A stretch of 64,000 bases of DNA from Bacillus sp. SD075 (GCF_017355165.1 NZ_JADILK010000019.1:1-64000), one strand, 5' to 3'. Shown: positions 42,851-53,742, numbered from the stretch's first letter. A program made the numbers and translations. Notes: generated from the letters alone by a model not told the origin.

Positions 42851-43426
42851 GTGCAACTAGAAAAATTGGTCGCTTTCCACAAAACGATTGGTGATGTGAC
42901 CAGGATTAGGATTATATCCATTCTGGCAAACGGTCCAAAACACGGACATGCACTTGTGGGAATAGTAAAATTGACGGCCCCGACCATCTAACGAAATTGA
43001 AAGACATAATTTAGTGAAGGATCGGAGGAAAAAAATACTGCCTATTATTTTTTGAATGAAGATGTCCTGCAACATTATTCTTCAGCATTGCCTAAAATGG
43101 TTTCAACTAAGGGGGACTCCAATAAAATGGTTATTCAAAAGCTGATTTCAGAGCATAAAAAAATCCTTGAAAACTTCTTAACACCTGATGGTCGACTAAA
43201 AACCATAACAGCACAAAGAAAAAAGAAAATGATCGTTCTTCATCATATTGCCAGCCTTTTGGAAAAGGGACGTAAATATCCAGAAAAAGAACTGAATGAA
43301 TTCATCAAGTCATTCCATGATGATTATGCAACGATAAGGCGTGAATTCATTTTCGGAAGCATCATGTATCGTGAGAACGGCATTTATGAACTGAATCCCC
43401 GTGAAATGGGGGCCGATATCGATTAG
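42851..43426 (+). pseudogene. ArsR-like HTH / DUF2087 regulator, frameshifted
   Basis: From a GTG at 42851 with a perfect TAGGAGGG site, the frame gives LEKLVAFHKTIGDVTRIRII and GHALVGIVKLTAPTI, an ArsR winged helix, and then a stop at about 42990. A short deleted and shifted stretch follows. The frame resumes at about 43030 with TAYYFLNEDVLQHY and continues as an intact DUF2087 domain (about 43140-43420). Several small deletions are needed to explain this, so it is probably dead. The DUF2087 half (43052-43426) remains open and could in principle be made separately. Confidence 0.75.
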
Positions 43427-43445
43427 CGGAAGGCTGCATAAATAA

Positions 43446-43478
43446 AGAACCGGCATCCCAAATGGTAAGCCGGTTCTT
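43446..43478. terminator. Probable terminator
   Basis: AAGAACCGG and CCGGTTCTT form a stem with a long loop. T-richness after it is weak on both strands. It lies between the converging DUF2087 remnant and the SleB-type gene. Confidence 0.5.
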
Positions 43479-43488
43479 GAGATGTCGT

Positions 43489-44088
43489 TTATATGGCAAA
43501 GTGGTGGCCGCCGATGATTTTTATGACTTCCAATTGTTTCATCCATTCGCTGTCCGAAATACTAGGATTCCAAAAATATAAGGCATCATTTGTATAGCCA
43601 TGAATCGCCAATGCTTCATTGACAGCTCTCTTGGCATCTTCTCCAGCTGCTTTGTTAATACTGCCATCACCAACGGGAGAGAATTGGTTTTTTTGATAAA
43701 TCACTTCCCGCACCGTATCAGGGAATTCATTGCTATCAAGGCGATTCAAAACTACTCCTGCCACTTCCACCTTTCCTCTGTAGGGCTCCCCTTTGGCTTC
43801 CGCATGCACAAGCCTTGCTAATAATTCTTTATCATTTTCATTCATTACATGTGGAATAATCAACGTTTTACCAGGTTCTGCAACATTATTTATATTATTA
43901 TTGACTTCTTTTAACTTTTTGATAGGGACTCCGTACTGCTTCGCAATATCCCATATCGATTCACCTTGTTTAATGACATGTTTGGTTGCTCCATCAGAAG
44001 CTATACTGGCCGTTCCCTTAGGAAAAGCTATCCCAAGTACGATGACACTTAGAGTCATTATCACGGTTATTAATACTGATAATTTCAT
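43489..44088 (-). CDS. ykvT: LysM-SleB cell wall hydrolase (YkvT-like)
   Basis: 199 residues. Signal peptide or membrane anchor (about 1-27), a LysM repeat (about 36-80: HVIKQGESIWDIAKQYGVP) and a Hydrolase_2/SleB-CwlJ catalytic domain (about 85-199). The domain begins LLARLVHAEAKGEPYRGKV, with the catalytic Glu in HAEAKGEP, then VVLNRLDSNEFPDTV. These are lytic transglycosylases of spore or cell wall peptidoglycan. The layout equals B. subtilis YkvT. AGGAGG lies before the ATG. Confidence 0.9.
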   Translation of the reverse strand: MKLSVLITVIMTLSVIVLGIAFPKGTASIASDGATKHVIKQGESIWDIAKQYGVPIKKLKEVNNNINNVAEPGKTLIIPHVMNENDKELLARLVHAEAKGEPYRGKVEVAGVVLNRLDSNEFPDTVREVIYQKNQFSPVGDGSINKAAGEDAKRAVNEALAIHGYTNDALYFWNPSISDSEWMKQLEVIKIIGGHHFAI

Positions 44089-44193
44089 CTTGTAACCTCC
44101 TCGTTAAGCATCTTCCTAGGATAACAGACCATATAGGAGAAAACAGTGCTAAATTTTTACCAAGGAAATAAAGGAAAAATTTTCACTTGGCAA

Positions 44194-44769
44194 TTAACTT
44201 CTAAATTTTGATGTTTCCCATTCTTCCCGTAGCATTCCCATTCTGATTGAATCATAATAATGACCATCATAATAACGGCATTTTCTCATTCTTCCCTCTA
44301 CTTGCATGCCTAGCTTTTCCCCAACAGCCATCATACGTTCATTACCTGACCATGTCGACAGCCCAACCCGCTCAATCTCCATTTTTTCGAATAAATAGCC
44401 TATGAACAACATTAACGCTTCTGTTCCATAACCCCCATTCCAATGCTCGGGCTCAAAAATCGTAATTCCGATTTCAAGCCAACGTGAAGGTTCATGTTCC
44501 CAGTAATACACAACAGAACCTATTATTTGATCGTTTTTTTCCATTATTAGCTCAGAGTAAACCCCCATTTTCTCATCATAGGTTCTATGCATCTTTTCTT
44601 TTTCGATATACGTATGGAAATCAATGAGTTCAAGAGGATGATAAGGTGCATCCCATTTTTTCCATTCTGGATCGGCTTCTCCATATTTCAGGCTCCATAA
44701 ACGTTTTAAATCGGCTTGTTTAACATTCCTCAATAATGATTTGTTTCCTTCAATCCAAACATCGTCCAA
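44194..44769 (-). CDS. GNAT acetyltransferase (RimJ/RimL type)
   Basis: About 191 residues. N-terminal LLRNVKQADLKRLWSLK is followed by the central strand WLEIGITIFEPEHWNGGYGT, which holds the acetyl-CoA loop, and GLSTWSGNERMMAVGEKLG, typical of the Acetyltransf_3 group. It could acetylate a protein N-terminus, a small metabolite or an antibiotic. I chose the TTG at 44769, 7 bases after GGGAGG; a GTG at 44784 overlaps the site. Confidence 0.85.
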   Translation of the reverse strand: MDDVWIEGNKSLLRNVKQADLKRLWSLKYGEADPEWKKWDAPYHPLELIDFHTYIEKEKMHRTYDEKMGVYSELIMEKNDQIIGSVVYYWEHEPSRWLEIGITIFEPEHWNGGYGTEALMLFIGYLFEKMEIERVGLSTWSGNERMMAVGEKLGMQVEGRMRKCRYYDGHYYDSIRMGMLREEWETSKFRS

Positions 44770-44808
44770 TCCGCTTCCTCCCACTTCATCCTTGCTGTAT
44801 CTTCCATT

Positions 44809-45213
44809 TTACCGTTCGACACATAATTTAATAAAATATTGCCTTTCTCTGGGACCATCGAATTCACAAAAATATACGCCCTGCCAAGTACCAAGGATTA
44901 AGCTCCCTTTATGGATGATCACCTGTTGTGAAGAACCAACCGTACTTGATTTCAAATGGGCTGCCGTGTTTCCTTCCATATGTAAATCCAATGTATGATT
45001 CCAAGGGTATTGCTCATCCAGTCTTCTTAGCATATCCTTTTTGACATCGGGATCAGCATTTTCATTAATCGTGATCCCTCCTGTCGTATGTGGACAATAT
45101 ATAAGAGCTATCCCCTCTTGAATCCCATTTTCCTTTATGAATGCCTGTACTTCTGTCGTAACATCAATCATATCATCCCTTTTCGTCGTTTTTAAGGTAT
45201 TTTTCTTCAGCAT
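44809..45213 (-). CDS. UPF0047 / YjbQ family protein
   Basis: 134 residues. The family signature [20 protein letters not shown] is present, with the conserved His (PHTT), followed by [19 protein letters not shown] and [19 protein letters not shown]. coli YjbQ has weak thiamine phosphate synthase activity; the physiological role is open. The corresponding B. subtilis gene is yugU. The ATG at 45213 follows AAGGAG by 9 bases. Confidence 0.88.
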   Translation of the reverse strand: MLKKNTLKTTKRDDMIDVTTEVQAFIKENGIQEGIALIYCPHTTGGITINENADPDVKKDMLRRLDEQYPWNHTLDLHMEGNTAAHLKSSTVGSSQQVIIHKGSLILGTWQGVYFCEFDGPRERQYFIKLCVER

Positions 45214-45399
45214 GTACGATCACTCCTTTTTTTCATTTTAATACTCATTTACCCATAAACATTAGATTCATGCTTTCATAAACAATTCAAGATTAAAAAC
45301 ATAAGGGAATCTAATCGATAGCAATTAAAAAAATAACCTATTCTTATTGATCTTTTTCCTTTAAAATTGGATATATAAGGAATCAGGAGGGGTAGCAAG

Positions 45400-45768
45400 A
45401 TGCACTTCATTTTTAAGTCAATCGACCATTACCAATTAGCATCTCCTAAAAATACCGAGGACCAATCAAGGAAGTTTTTCACTGAGATATTAATGTTCCA
45501 GGAAGTGAATAAACCTCCATCTTTAAGGGCCAATGGCGGGTTATGGTTCGAATCGGGATCGATCAAAATCCATGTCGGAACGGAGGATGATTTCATTCCC
45601 GCGAGAAAAGCCCATCCAGCACTTGAAGTTGAAAATCTTAATGACTTTAAACAACATTTAATTGCTAAGCATATTTCTTTTACAGATGACGAGAGGTTGC
45701 CAGGGGCGAATCGCATATATTTATCCGATCCCTTCGGCAACCGGATTGAAATTTTGGAATGGATATAA
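45400..45768 (+). CDS. VOC (glyoxalase/bleomycin resistance) family protein
   Basis: 122 residues forming two beta-alpha-beta-beta-beta modules. IDHYQLASPKNTED at the N-terminus and RIYLSDPFGNRIEILEW at the C-terminus are the typical ends of this fold. Metal-ligand candidates are H10 and the C-terminal Glu of EILEW. Function is unknown; these proteins can be lyases, dioxygenases or binding proteins. AGGAGGGG precedes the ATG. Confidence 0.87.
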   Translation: MHFIFKSIDHYQLASPKNTEDQSRKFFTEILMFQEVNKPPSLRANGGLWFESGSIKIHVGTEDDFIPARKAHPALEVENLNDFKQHLIAKHISFTDDERLPGANRIYLSDPFGNRIEILEWI

Positions 45769-45769
45769 T

Positions 45770-45798
45770 AAAAAGCGGGTCCATTTATCGGACCCGCC
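45770..45798 (-). terminator. Terminator of the fru operon
   Basis: GCGGGTCC and GGACCCGC form a tight hairpin. On the minus strand TTTTTATT follows. It lies just past the fruA stop and close to the stop of the converging VOC gene. Confidence 0.85.
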
Positions 45799-45810
45799 TA
45801 AATAAGTGTA

Positions 45811-47706
45811 TTATTTTTGTTTCTTTTTCCAGAATCCCAATATTAAAGCGGTAATGAGGGCCCCTATGAAAATAGCCAGCAAATAGCGGAATGGATGGTT
45901 GACTAGGGGGATGACAAATATTCCCCCATGCGGCGCTGGCAAAGTTACACTAAAAGCCATTGACAGGGCTCCTGCCGTCGCTGCCCCAATAACACTGCTG
46001 ACGATAACTCGCAGTGGATCCGCCGCCGCAAAAGGAATGGCTCCCTCTGTAATGAACGAAGCACCCATGAAGTAATTAGTGAATCCGGATTTCCTTTCCA
46101 CTTCACTGAATTTACTTTTAAAGAATGTAGTTGCAAATGCGATTCCTAGAGGAGGAACCATCCCACCAGCCATTACTGCAGCATGCGGTCCGAAACTTGA
46201 TGCCTCAATGGCAGCAAGCCCAAAAGTGAAGGCTGCTTTATTTAAGGGGCCGCCCATGTCCACGGCCATCATCCCCCCAAGAATCAAGCCAAGGAATATT
46301 GCGTTCGTGCCGGATAAGCCCTGCAGCCAATTGGTCAGGCCCGTGTTAATTGCTGTTACTGGTTCATTTACGAGAAATATCATGATAAACCCTGTAATTA
46401 ACATCCCGAATACAGGATAGAGTAAAACCGGTTTAATGCCATCGAGTGTTTGCGGTAACCTGGAAAACAATTTTCTTAAAAGTAAGACGATATAACCTGC
46501 AAGGAAACCGGCGATCAGTCCGCCAAGAAAACCGGCATTAGCCTGTGCTGCCAATAATCCCCCTACCATACCAGGGGCAAAACCTGGGCGGTCGGCTATA
46601 CTTGAAGCAATGAAACCAGCGAGTACAGGGACAAGCAAGAAGAAGGCACCATTTCCCCCGCCAATATCACTTAATGCTTTGGCAATGGGATTATAATCAG
46701 GATTTGCAGGATCGGCTGCCTCGATTCCAAAAAAGAAAGAAAGCGCAACCAAGATTCCGCCCCCAACGACAAATGGAAGCATATTACTTACGCCATTCAT
46801 TAAGTGCTTGTAAATCCCCAATCCTCCTTTTGCTGAATCACCTTCGTCACTTTTATCATTTCCTGCTCCTTTGTAAACAGGGGCATCCTGATTCAAGGCT
46901 CTTGTTAACAGCTCCTCGGTTTTCCGAATCCCATGGGCTACAGGGACAATAATGACATGTTTTCCATTAAAACGATCCATTTCCACCTGTTTATCAGCTG
47001 CAACGATAATCGCATCCGCCTCATCAATTTCAGCGGCGGTTAAACCATTTTTGATGCCTGTGGAACCATTTGTTTCCACTTTGAATTCGATACCCATTTC
47101 CTTCGCTTTGGCCTTTAACGCATCAGCAGCCATATAAGTATGGGCGATTCCTGTTGGGCAAGCTGTAACGGCTAGGATTTTACCTTTACTGTTACCGCTG
47201 GCACTGACTGCATTACCTGTTTGCTCTTCTCCTTTTTCTTCTTCATCGGCTTCCATTTCTTTTTGATTGATTATCTCTAAAACTTCCTCACCAGAAGAAG
47301 CAGAAATCAATCGGGCTCTGAATTTATCATCCATCAGTAATGAAGAAAGCCGGGAAAGGGTTTCCAAGTGATCTGCATTCGCTCCTTCACTCGCTGCAAT
47401 CATAAAGAACAAATGAGCTGGCTGCCCGTCAAGCGATTCATAATCCACACCACTGACCGATTTGCCGAAACAGATGGCAGGTATCCTTACTGCATTTGTT
47501 TTTGCATGTGGAATGGCTATTCCTTCACCAATCCCTGTTGTGCTTTGCTCTTCACGTTTTGAGATGGCAGCTTTGAAACCCTCCAAATCGTTTAACCTGT
47601 CAGCCTCGGCTAACTTTCCTGATAGTTCATCAATGACTGCTTGCTTTGTAGCACTTTGAAGATTGATTATGATTGTATCCAATTTTAACAAGTCTGTAAT
47701 TTTCAT
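45811..47706 (-). CDS. fruA: Fructose-specific PTS enzyme IIABC (FruA)
   Basis: 631 residues with three domains. IIA (about 1-145) has phospho-His H67 in GIAIPHAKT. IIB (about 175-275) has phospho-Cys C183 in VTACPTGIAHTYMAADALK. IIC (about 300-631) has eight or more membrane helices with NMLPFVVGGGILVALSFFFG and GGMMAVDMGGPLNKAAF. The protein imports fructose while phosphorylating it to fructose 1-phosphate with phosphate from HPr. It is the last gene of fruRKA, 4 bases after fruK. Confidence 0.96.
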   Translation of the reverse strand: MKITDLLKLDTIIINLQSATKQAVIDELSGKLAEADRLNDLEGFKAAISKREEQSTTGIGEGIAIPHAKTNAVRIPAICFGKSVSGVDYESLDGQPAHLFFMIAASEGANADHLETLSRLSSLLMDDKFRARLISASSGEEVLEIINQKEMEADEEEKGEEQTGNAVSASGNSKGKILAVTACPTGIAHTYMAADALKAKAKEMGIEFKVETNGSTGIKNGLTAAEIDEADAIIVAADKQVEMDRFNGKHVIIVPVAHGIRKTEELLTRALNQDAPVYKGAGNDKSDEGDSAKGGLGIYKHLMNGVSNMLPFVVGGGILVALSFFFGIEAADPANPDYNPIAKALSDIGGGNGAFFLLVPVLAGFIASSIADRPGFAPGMVGGLLAAQANAGFLGGLIAGFLAGYIVLLLRKLFSRLPQTLDGIKPVLLYPVFGMLITGFIMIFLVNEPVTAINTGLTNWLQGLSGTNAIFLGLILGGMMAVDMGGPLNKAAFTFGLAAIEASSFGPHAAVMAGGMVPPLGIAFATTFFKSKFSEVERKSGFTNYFMGASFITEGAIPFAAADPLRVIVSSVIGAATAGALSMAFSVTLPAPHGGIFVIPLVNHPFRYLLAIFIGALITALILGFWKKKQK

Positions 47707-47710
47707 AGAG

Positions 47711-48631
47711 TCAGCCTCCTGTTAGTTGATTGATAGCAATTTGCGGTATTAACTCTTCAATTTTATCCAATGTACCGAGATCAGATGAAAAGGCTGTAGC
47801 ACTTCCTGCTGCAAGACTGAAGCGAAAAGCGGTTAGAATATCCCCTGTCTTTTCATATGTCCCGATGAAACCTGCGACCATGGAATCACCGGCCCCCACA
47901 GAGTTGATGACGTTCCCTTTTGGTACATTTGCGGAATATGACTCTCCGCCGGAGCAAAGCACCGCCCCCTGTCCCGCCATTGAAACAATAACGTTTTGTG
48001 CTCCTGCTTCAACCAATTTAGCGCCATATTCTTTAGCTTCTTCAACCGTTCTGATTTCTGTGGAAAAAAGCTCACCCAATTCATGGTGATTAGGCTTTAT
48101 TAAAAATGGCCGGTGTGGAAGGACATTCATTAATCCCTTGCCACTCGTATCCACCACCACTTTAATGCCGTTATGGGAACAAGATCTTGCCATGGCTTCG
48201 TATACATCCGAAGGAATGCTCGAAGGGATGCTTCCTGACAAAATGAGGATATCATTATTATTCAACTGTTCAATCTGAGTAAATAATTGTTGATAATTCC
48301 CTTTTGAAATGACTGGCCCTTGGCTATTTATTTCGGTCTCCATGCCTGTTTTCAATTTAATGTTTATTCTTGTATCTCCAGCTATCTCTGTAAAGTCCGT
48401 GAAAATCTCTTCATGTCTTAAAAACCTTTTTACATATTCACCTGTTTGTCCGCCGATGAATCCTAAAGCTGTCGTACTATTCCCTATCCTTTTAAGTACT
48501 CGGGAAACATTGATCCCTTTTCCTCCAGGGAATTTTGCATCATAACTGGTTCGATTCACCTTGCCCATTTGAAAACGCTCCACCTCGACCAGATAATCGA
48601 TGGATGGGTTGAGTGTAACTGTATAAATCAT
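47711..48631 (-). CDS. fruK: 1-phosphofructokinase FruK
   Basis: 306 residues of the PfkB ribokinase family, converting fructose 1-phosphate to fructose 1,6-bisphosphate. The N-terminal IYTVTLNPSIDYLVEVERF and FPGGKGINVSRVL bind substrate. The C-terminal signature VINSVGAGDSMVAGFIG carries the catalytic Asp. Its ATG overlaps the fruR stop (TAATG), so the two are coupled. Confidence 0.96.
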   Translation of the reverse strand: MIYTVTLNPSIDYLVEVERFQMGKVNRTSYDAKFPGGKGINVSRVLKRIGNSTTALGFIGGQTGEYVKRFLRHEEIFTDFTEIAGDTRINIKLKTGMETEINSQGPVISKGNYQQLFTQIEQLNNNDILILSGSIPSSIPSDVYEAMARSCSHNGIKVVVDTSGKGLMNVLPHRPFLIKPNHHELGELFSTEIRTVEEAKEYGAKLVEAGAQNVIVSMAGQGAVLCSGGESYSANVPKGNVINSVGAGDSMVAGFIGTYEKTGDILTAFRFSLAAGSATAFSSDLGTLDKIEELIPQIAINQLTGG

Positions 48632-49383
48632 TAAATGGTCACGACCTTTACCTTTGGATTTTTATGGAGTTGAGCAACAACCTCTTCATCATTGCTGTCA
48701 GTAATGATTATGGCATCGCTTACATCTGCCACCTTAGCAAAAGTGGCTTCATTCAGTTTCGAACTGTCAGCAAGCACGTAGGTTTCGTTAGAAAGGCGTA
48801 ATGCCATCTTCTTCAGTAGAGCTTCTTCGGGATCTGGTGTTGTGAAACCCAGATCTTGATGGATGCCGTTCATTCCCAAGAAACATTTATCAAAACGGTA
48901 TTCATCCAAAAACTGTACAGCACTACTTCCTATAACCGCATTGGTCGAGAATTTTATCGTTCCGCCCACCAACACTGTTTTGATCTCCAATTCGATGAGT
49001 TTTGGAATATGCATAAGGCCATTTGTCAGTACCGTAATATTTTTATCCTTTAAATAAGGAATCATTTCCGCCGTTGTCGTGCCTGCATCTAGATATATAC
49101 AATCATTTTTCTCTATGAAAGAAGCCGCAAGCTTTGCTATAAGTTGTTTTTCAGCTCTTGCTTTGTTTTGCTTTTCCATAGTTGTTGGTTCAAGGCCTTT
49201 TCTTTGAAGTAAAGAGGCCCCGCCATGCACGCGTTTCAAGAGCTTCATTTCTTCGAGTTGCACTAAATCTCTCCGAATGGTCGACTCCGAGGCTTGTAAC
49301 TGGTCTACAAGCTCCTGCAGCTTTACCGTTCCTTGTTCTTTAAGGATCGATAAGATGAACTGGTGCCTTTCAGTTGTCAACAT
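48631..49383 (-). CDS. fruR: Fructose operon repressor FruR (DeoR family)
   Basis: 250 residues. The DeoR helix-turn-helix (about 4-56) has the signature TVKLQELVDQLQASESTIRR, followed by the sugar-phosphate sensor domain with YLDAGTTTAEMIPYL, GGTIK and the C-terminal DSSKL. It should repress the operon until fructose 1-phosphate binds. I chose the ATG at 49383, preceded by GAGGTGG; an in-frame GTG at 49392 is within that site. Confidence 0.95.
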   Translation of the reverse strand: MLTTERHQFILSILKEQGTVKLQELVDQLQASESTIRRDLVQLEEMKLLKRVHGGASLLQRKGLEPTTMEKQNKARAEKQLIAKLAASFIEKNDCIYLDAGTTTAEMIPYLKDKNITVLTNGLMHIPKLIELEIKTVLVGGTIKFSTNAVIGSSAVQFLDEYRFDKCFLGMNGIHQDLGFTTPDPEEALLKKMALRLSNETYVLADSSKLNEATFAKVADVSDAIIITDSNDEEVVAQLHKNPKVKVVTI

Positions 49384-49416
49384 TTCGTCCACCTCACTTT
49401 ATTAACATCATCATAT

Positions 49417-49461
49417 ATGAAAACGAAAGAATAATCAATCATAAACGTTTAAAAATAATCA
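49417..49461 (-). promoter_or_regulatory. cre-like site and direct repeats before fruR
   Basis: ATGAAAACGAAAGAA at 49417-49431 (+ strand) fits the CcpA cre consensus WTGNAANCGNWNNCA except one position. On the minus strand TTGATTATT occurs twice about two helical turns apart (in 49461-49430), a spacing usual for DeoR-family binding. Catabolite repression plus FruR control is the likely meaning. Confidence 0.45.
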
Positions 49462-49563
49462 ATTTCATTCAAAAATACCTTCAAAAACATTCATATTGAT
49501 TAGAAATAACCTTTCTTAAATTCCATTATCTTTTTTTCTATGAAAATATCATTTTAGTTCCCC

Positions 49564-49600
49564 ACACAAAAACCCCCCCTGTCATGATGACAGAGGGGGT
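49564..49600 (-). terminator. Terminator of odhAB
   Basis: CCCCC-CTGTCAT and ATGACAG-GGGGG form the stem. On the minus strand a TTTTTTG run follows. It lies about 14 bases past the odhB stop. Confidence 0.88.
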
Positions 49601-49613
49601 ACGTATTATTTTA

Positions 49614-50873
49614 TTAGCCTTGAAGTAAAAGTTGTTCTGGATCTTCCAGCATATCTTTGATGGCCACTAAGAAACCAACAGCTTCTTTTCCGTCTACGAT
49701 ACGGTGATCATAAGATAATGCAAGGTACATCATTGGTCTGTTTTCGATTTGATCTCCAACAGCGATTGGACGAGTCTTGATTGTATGCATGCCCAAGATC
49801 CCAACTTGAGGGGCGTTCAAGATTGGTGTAGATAATAGGGAACCGAAAGTCCCTCCATTTGTGATGGTAAAAGTACCACCTGATAAATCTGAAAGTCCCA
49901 GTTTGTTGTTACGCGCCTTAACAGCTAAATCCGAAATGTTCTTCTCGATTTCAGCAAAGCTTTTGCGGTCAGCATCCCTTACTACCGGAACGACAAGGCC
50001 CTCATCAGTGGATACAGCTACACCGATATCATAAAAGTTCTTTTTGAGGATATGGTCGCCTTGGATTTCAGCATTCAATAACGGATATTTTTTCAATGCG
50101 CCAATGACAGCTTTAGTGAAGAATGACATGAAACCAAGTTTAACATCATTTGTTTTCACGAAAGAATCTTTATGGCGGCTACGCAATTCCATGACTGCAG
50201 AAAGATCGACTTCGTTAAAAGTAGTAAGCATGGCTGCTTCGGATTGTACTTGAACTAGACGTTTGGCAATTGTTTGACGACGGCGTGTCATCTTAACCAC
50301 TTCAATGCGGTCATCATTCACTTCAACAGGAGCGGAAGCTTTTTTAGCTGCAGGAGCTTGTTTTGGAGCTGCCGCAGGTGCACTACTTGCTGCTTCTACG
50401 TCTTGTACACGTACACGTCCTAGTGGATCTGCTACAGGCACTTGACTCAAGTCAATCCCTTTTTCACGAGCCAATTTCCTTGCAGCTGGTGAAGCAATAA
50501 CTTGTTGAGTGGATGATGCTTCTTTCGCTTCTGCTTTAGGAGCCTCTTTAGCAGGAGCCGCTGGTTCAGCCTTAGCCGGTTCTGCTTTAGCTTCTTCAAC
50601 CTTAGGAGCTTCCGTTTTTGGAGCTGCTGCAGCTGATCCATTTTCATCAACGATAGCGATAGCTTGTCCAACTTGGACAGTATCCCCTTCTTCTGCTAAA
50701 TGTTCCGAAAGTGTACCCGTATAATCTGAAATGATTTCTACGTTCACTTTATCCGTTTCAAGTTCAAGGACATATTCTCCTTTTTCAACGTGATCACCGG
50801 GTTGTTTTAACCATTGCGCAATAGATCCTTCAGAAATTGATTCTGCTAATTCAGGTACTTTTACTTCAGCCAT
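49614..50873 (-). CDS. odhB: Dihydrolipoyl succinyltransferase, E2 of 2-oxoglutarate dehydrogenase
   Basis: 419 residues. The N-terminal lipoyl domain (about 1-76) has the lipoyl Lys in [12 protein letters not shown]. An Ala/Pro/Lys-rich hinge follows (about 80-130), then the E3/E1-binding domain (about 128-170: [18 protein letters not shown]) and the catalytic domain (about 190-419) with the active-site [13 protein letters not shown]. It transfers succinyl groups to CoA in the citric acid cycle. I chose the ATG at 50873 behind GAGGGGGAG. Its ATG lies one base after the odhA stop. Confidence 0.96.
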   Translation of the reverse strand: MAEVKVPELAESISEGSIAQWLKQPGDHVEKGEYVLELETDKVNVEIISDYTGTLSEHLAEEGDTVQVGQAIAIVDENGSAAAAPKTEAPKVEEAKAEPAKAEPAAPAKEAPKAEAKEASSTQQVIASPAARKLAREKGIDLSQVPVADPLGRVRVQDVEAASSAPAAAPKQAPAAKKASAPVEVNDDRIEVVKMTRRRQTIAKRLVQVQSEAAMLTTFNEVDLSAVMELRSRHKDSFVKTNDVKLGFMSFFTKAVIGALKKYPLLNAEIQGDHILKKNFYDIGVAVSTDEGLVVPVVRDADRKSFAEIEKNISDLAVKARNNKLGLSDLSGGTFTITNGGTFGSLLSTPILNAPQVGILGMHTIKTRPIAVGDQIENRPMMYLALSYDHRIVDGKEAVGFLVAIKDMLEDPEQLLLQG

Positions 50874-50874
50874 T

Positions 50875-53727
50875 TTATTTCTCCCCCTCATTATTGCGTG
50901 TAATTGCTTGATTCATAATCCGTTGTTGTTCATTTTTATGGACAAGTGGATCTCCCTCAGCCGGGCTTGATCTGCGCTTCCTTCCTATATATGTTACTGA
51001 AAGATTGCCAGGAGCCGCTGCATTTAAGCGAGGTTCAACAAATGTCCAAGCACCCATGTTTTTAGGTTCTTCTTGAGCCCAGAAGATTTCTTTAAGATTT
51101 GTATATTTTTTCAGAGCTTCTTGAACACCAGTGAATGGGAATGGATAAATTTCTTCGATACTGATGATTTGCAACCAATCCGTATTTTTTTCAGTTGCCG
51201 CTTTTTCACGAAGTTCAACCGCCAATTTACCTGAAGCAAAAACAATGCGTTCAACCGATTTAGGTTTTTTGCCCAAAGCTTTGGTTTCTACGAATGATTC
51301 AAAAGAGCCTTCACTGAATTCTTCTGCTGTAGAAGCCATCACTTGATTACGAAGCATACTCTTCGGTGTCATGATGACAAGCGGACGTACTTGCTCTTGA
51401 TCCAAAATCTTAGCTTGTCTTCTGAGGATATGGAAGTACTGAGCTGCCGAACTTAAGTTGGCAACTGTCCAGTTGTTTTCAGCCGCTAATTGAAGGAAAC
51501 GTTCAAGGCGTGCACTTGAGTGTTCAGGCCCTTGCCCTTCATATCCGTGTGGAAGCAGCATGACAAGACCTGATTTTTGACCCCATTTTGCACGGCCTGC
51601 CGCGATGAATTGGTCAAAGATCACTTGTGCTGTATTAGCGAAGTCACCGAATTGGCCTTCCCATAATACAAGTGTCTCAGGTGCAAATACGTTATAACCA
51701 TATTCATAAGCCAGAACTGCCGTTTCAGTAAGCGGGCTGTTATGAACTGCGAATGATGCTTTGGCAGTTTCAAGTGTGTGAAGTGGTGAATATGTTTTTC
51801 CATTAACACTGTCATGTAACATGATATTACGTTGCGCGAATGTTCCACGTTCTGAATCTTGTCCTGTCAAACGGATTGGAGTACCGTCACTCAATATGGA
51901 TGCAAATGCCAATGTTTCGGCATGAGCCCAATCAATTTTTCCGTCAGCACCAAAGGAATCCAAGCGACGTGATAAAATCTTTCCTAATTTTTTATTAGGA
52001 GTGAATCCTTCCGGCCACTTAACAAGTTCTTCGTTAATTGTAACAAGTTCTTGTTTCGGAACTGCCGTTTCAATGGCTGGAAGACCTTTTTCAATAATCC
52101 CAGGAGGATTACACTCTTTAGAAGCTTCCGGTTTATTTCCGGAAATTTTCGCATATGCATCTGCAAGCCTTGTATCCACTTGCTCAGCAATCGCTTTAAC
52201 TTCATCTTCAGTGAATTCGCCAGATTGAATGAGTTTTTTCCCATAAAGCTCTTTAACGGTTGGGTGTTTATGGATTAATGCATACATTTCAGGTTGAGTC
52301 ACCAATGGCTCATCCATTTCGTTATGGCCGAAACGTCTGTATCCGATCAGGTCGATCAAGAAATCCTTGTTGTATTTTTCACGATATAGGTTAGCAAGGT
52401 TCACAGCAGCCATACATGCTTCTGGATCATCTGCATTCACATGCACGATCGGCACTTCAAAGCCTTTTGCCAAATCACTAGCATATAAAGTTGAACGTGA
52501 ATCTTCACTCTCCGTTGTAAAACCGATCATGTTATTGGCGATGATATGGATAGCGCCGCCAACTTGATATCCGCGTAAACGGCTTAAGTTAAACGTCTCC
52601 GGTACAATTCCTTCACCTGGGAATGCTGCATCACCATGAATCAGAATTGCAAGAGATTTGGATATGTCTTGAACCGGGAACCCTTTTTCTGAACGGTCTT
52701 CTTGAGCCGCACGGGAATACCCTTCCACGATTGGACCGACTACTTCCAAGTGGCTTGGGTTATTGGCAAGTGTAATCCTTGCTTTTTGTATGTTAGCTTT
52801 AGTAATCTGTTTATCCAGACCTAAATGGTATTTAACGTCACCGGTCCATCCATTGTTAATGCCTGTTGAACCTTCGGAAGGAACCAGATCTTTATTCGGT
52901 GAATGTTGGAATTCAGAGAAAATGACCTCATAAGGCTTTCCTAATACATGTGCAAGCACATTCAAACGTCCTCGGTGAGCCATGGCAATATTCACATTCC
53001 CCGTTCCGTTTTGAACAGTTTGTGAAATCATTTCATCTAAAATCGGAACCAAAGCATCCAGCCCTTCAATAGAGAAACGTTTTTGCCCTACATATGTGCG
53101 GTGAAGGAATTTCTCGAAACCTTCTACTTCATTCAATCGCTTAAGTAATAGTTCTTTTTTCTCTTTTGCCACTTCCGGGAACATGCTTCCGGATTCGACC
53201 ATATCAGTAAGCCATTGCTTTTCATCCAAGTCATTAACATGGTGAAATTCAAAGGCTATCGTTTTTGTATAGAGTTGTTTTAGGTATTGTACGGCTTCGT
53301 ATCCGTCTTTCACGTCTTCAGGTGATTCCGGACAAATAAAGTCAGCCGGTATTTTCCTTAAATCATCTGCAGTCAAGCCATATTTTTCAAAGTGAATTTG
53401 TTCAGTATCTAGAGCTTCTTCTTTTAAAGGATAAATATTTGCAGCAAGATGTCCGTAAGCACGGATATTTTCAGCTAACTTTACTGCAGACATAATTTTC
53501 TTCATTGGAAGAACTTCTCCAGTTTGTACAGTTGGTGAACTTCCAATCGTTGTTTCTGCCGATACATCGAATGAAGGAGGACCTGATACTTCAAAAAAGT
53601 TTTTCAGTTCCGGATCTACTTCTTCCGGGTTGGCTAGAAATAGATCGTATTGCTCCATGACATACCCAAGGTTTGGACCTGAAAAAGTTTTCCATTGGTC
53701 GTATGCCTTAGCATCATTGATGGTCAT
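50875..53727 (-). CDS. odhA: 2-oxoglutarate dehydrogenase E1 component
   Basis: 950 residues, thiamine-diphosphate dependent. The N-terminal part has the usual [20 protein letters not shown], then [20 protein letters not shown]. The cofactor region has [13 protein letters not shown] and [10 protein letters not shown]. The transketolase-like C-terminal half (about 580-800) carries [13 protein letters not shown] and [20 protein letters not shown]. It decarboxylates 2-oxoglutarate in the citric acid cycle. The ATG at 53727 is preceded by GGGGG about 9 bases upstream. It forms an operon with odhB. Confidence 0.96.
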   Translation of the reverse strand: MTINDAKAYDQWKTFSGPNLGYVMEQYDLFLANPEEVDPELKNFFEVSGPPSFDVSAETTIGSSPTVQTGEVLPMKKIMSAVKLAENIRAYGHLAANIYPLKEEALDTEQIHFEKYGLTADDLRKIPADFICPESPEDVKDGYEAVQYLKQLYTKTIAFEFHHVNDLDEKQWLTDMVESGSMFPEVAKEKKELLLKRLNEVEGFEKFLHRTYVGQKRFSIEGLDALVPILDEMISQTVQNGTGNVNIAMAHRGRLNVLAHVLGKPYEVIFSEFQHSPNKDLVPSEGSTGINNGWTGDVKYHLGLDKQITKANIQKARITLANNPSHLEVVGPIVEGYSRAAQEDRSEKGFPVQDISKSLAILIHGDAAFPGEGIVPETFNLSRLRGYQVGGAIHIIANNMIGFTTESEDSRSTLYASDLAKGFEVPIVHVNADDPEACMAAVNLANLYREKYNKDFLIDLIGYRRFGHNEMDEPLVTQPEMYALIHKHPTVKELYGKKLIQSGEFTEDEVKAIAEQVDTRLADAYAKISGNKPEASKECNPPGIIEKGLPAIETAVPKQELVTINEELVKWPEGFTPNKKLGKILSRRLDSFGADGKIDWAHAETLAFASILSDGTPIRLTGQDSERGTFAQRNIMLHDSVNGKTYSPLHTLETAKASFAVHNSPLTETAVLAYEYGYNVFAPETLVLWEGQFGDFANTAQVIFDQFIAAGRAKWGQKSGLVMLLPHGYEGQGPEHSSARLERFLQLAAENNWTVANLSSAAQYFHILRRQAKILDQEQVRPLVIMTPKSMLRNQVMASTAEEFSEGSFESFVETKALGKKPKSVERIVFASGKLAVELREKAATEKNTDWLQIISIEEIYPFPFTGVQEALKKYTNLKEIFWAQEEPKNMGAWTFVEPRLNAAAPGNLSVTYIGRKRRSSPAEGDPLVHKNEQQRIMNQAITRNNEGEK

Positions 53728-53742
53728 TTTGTAAACCCCCAA

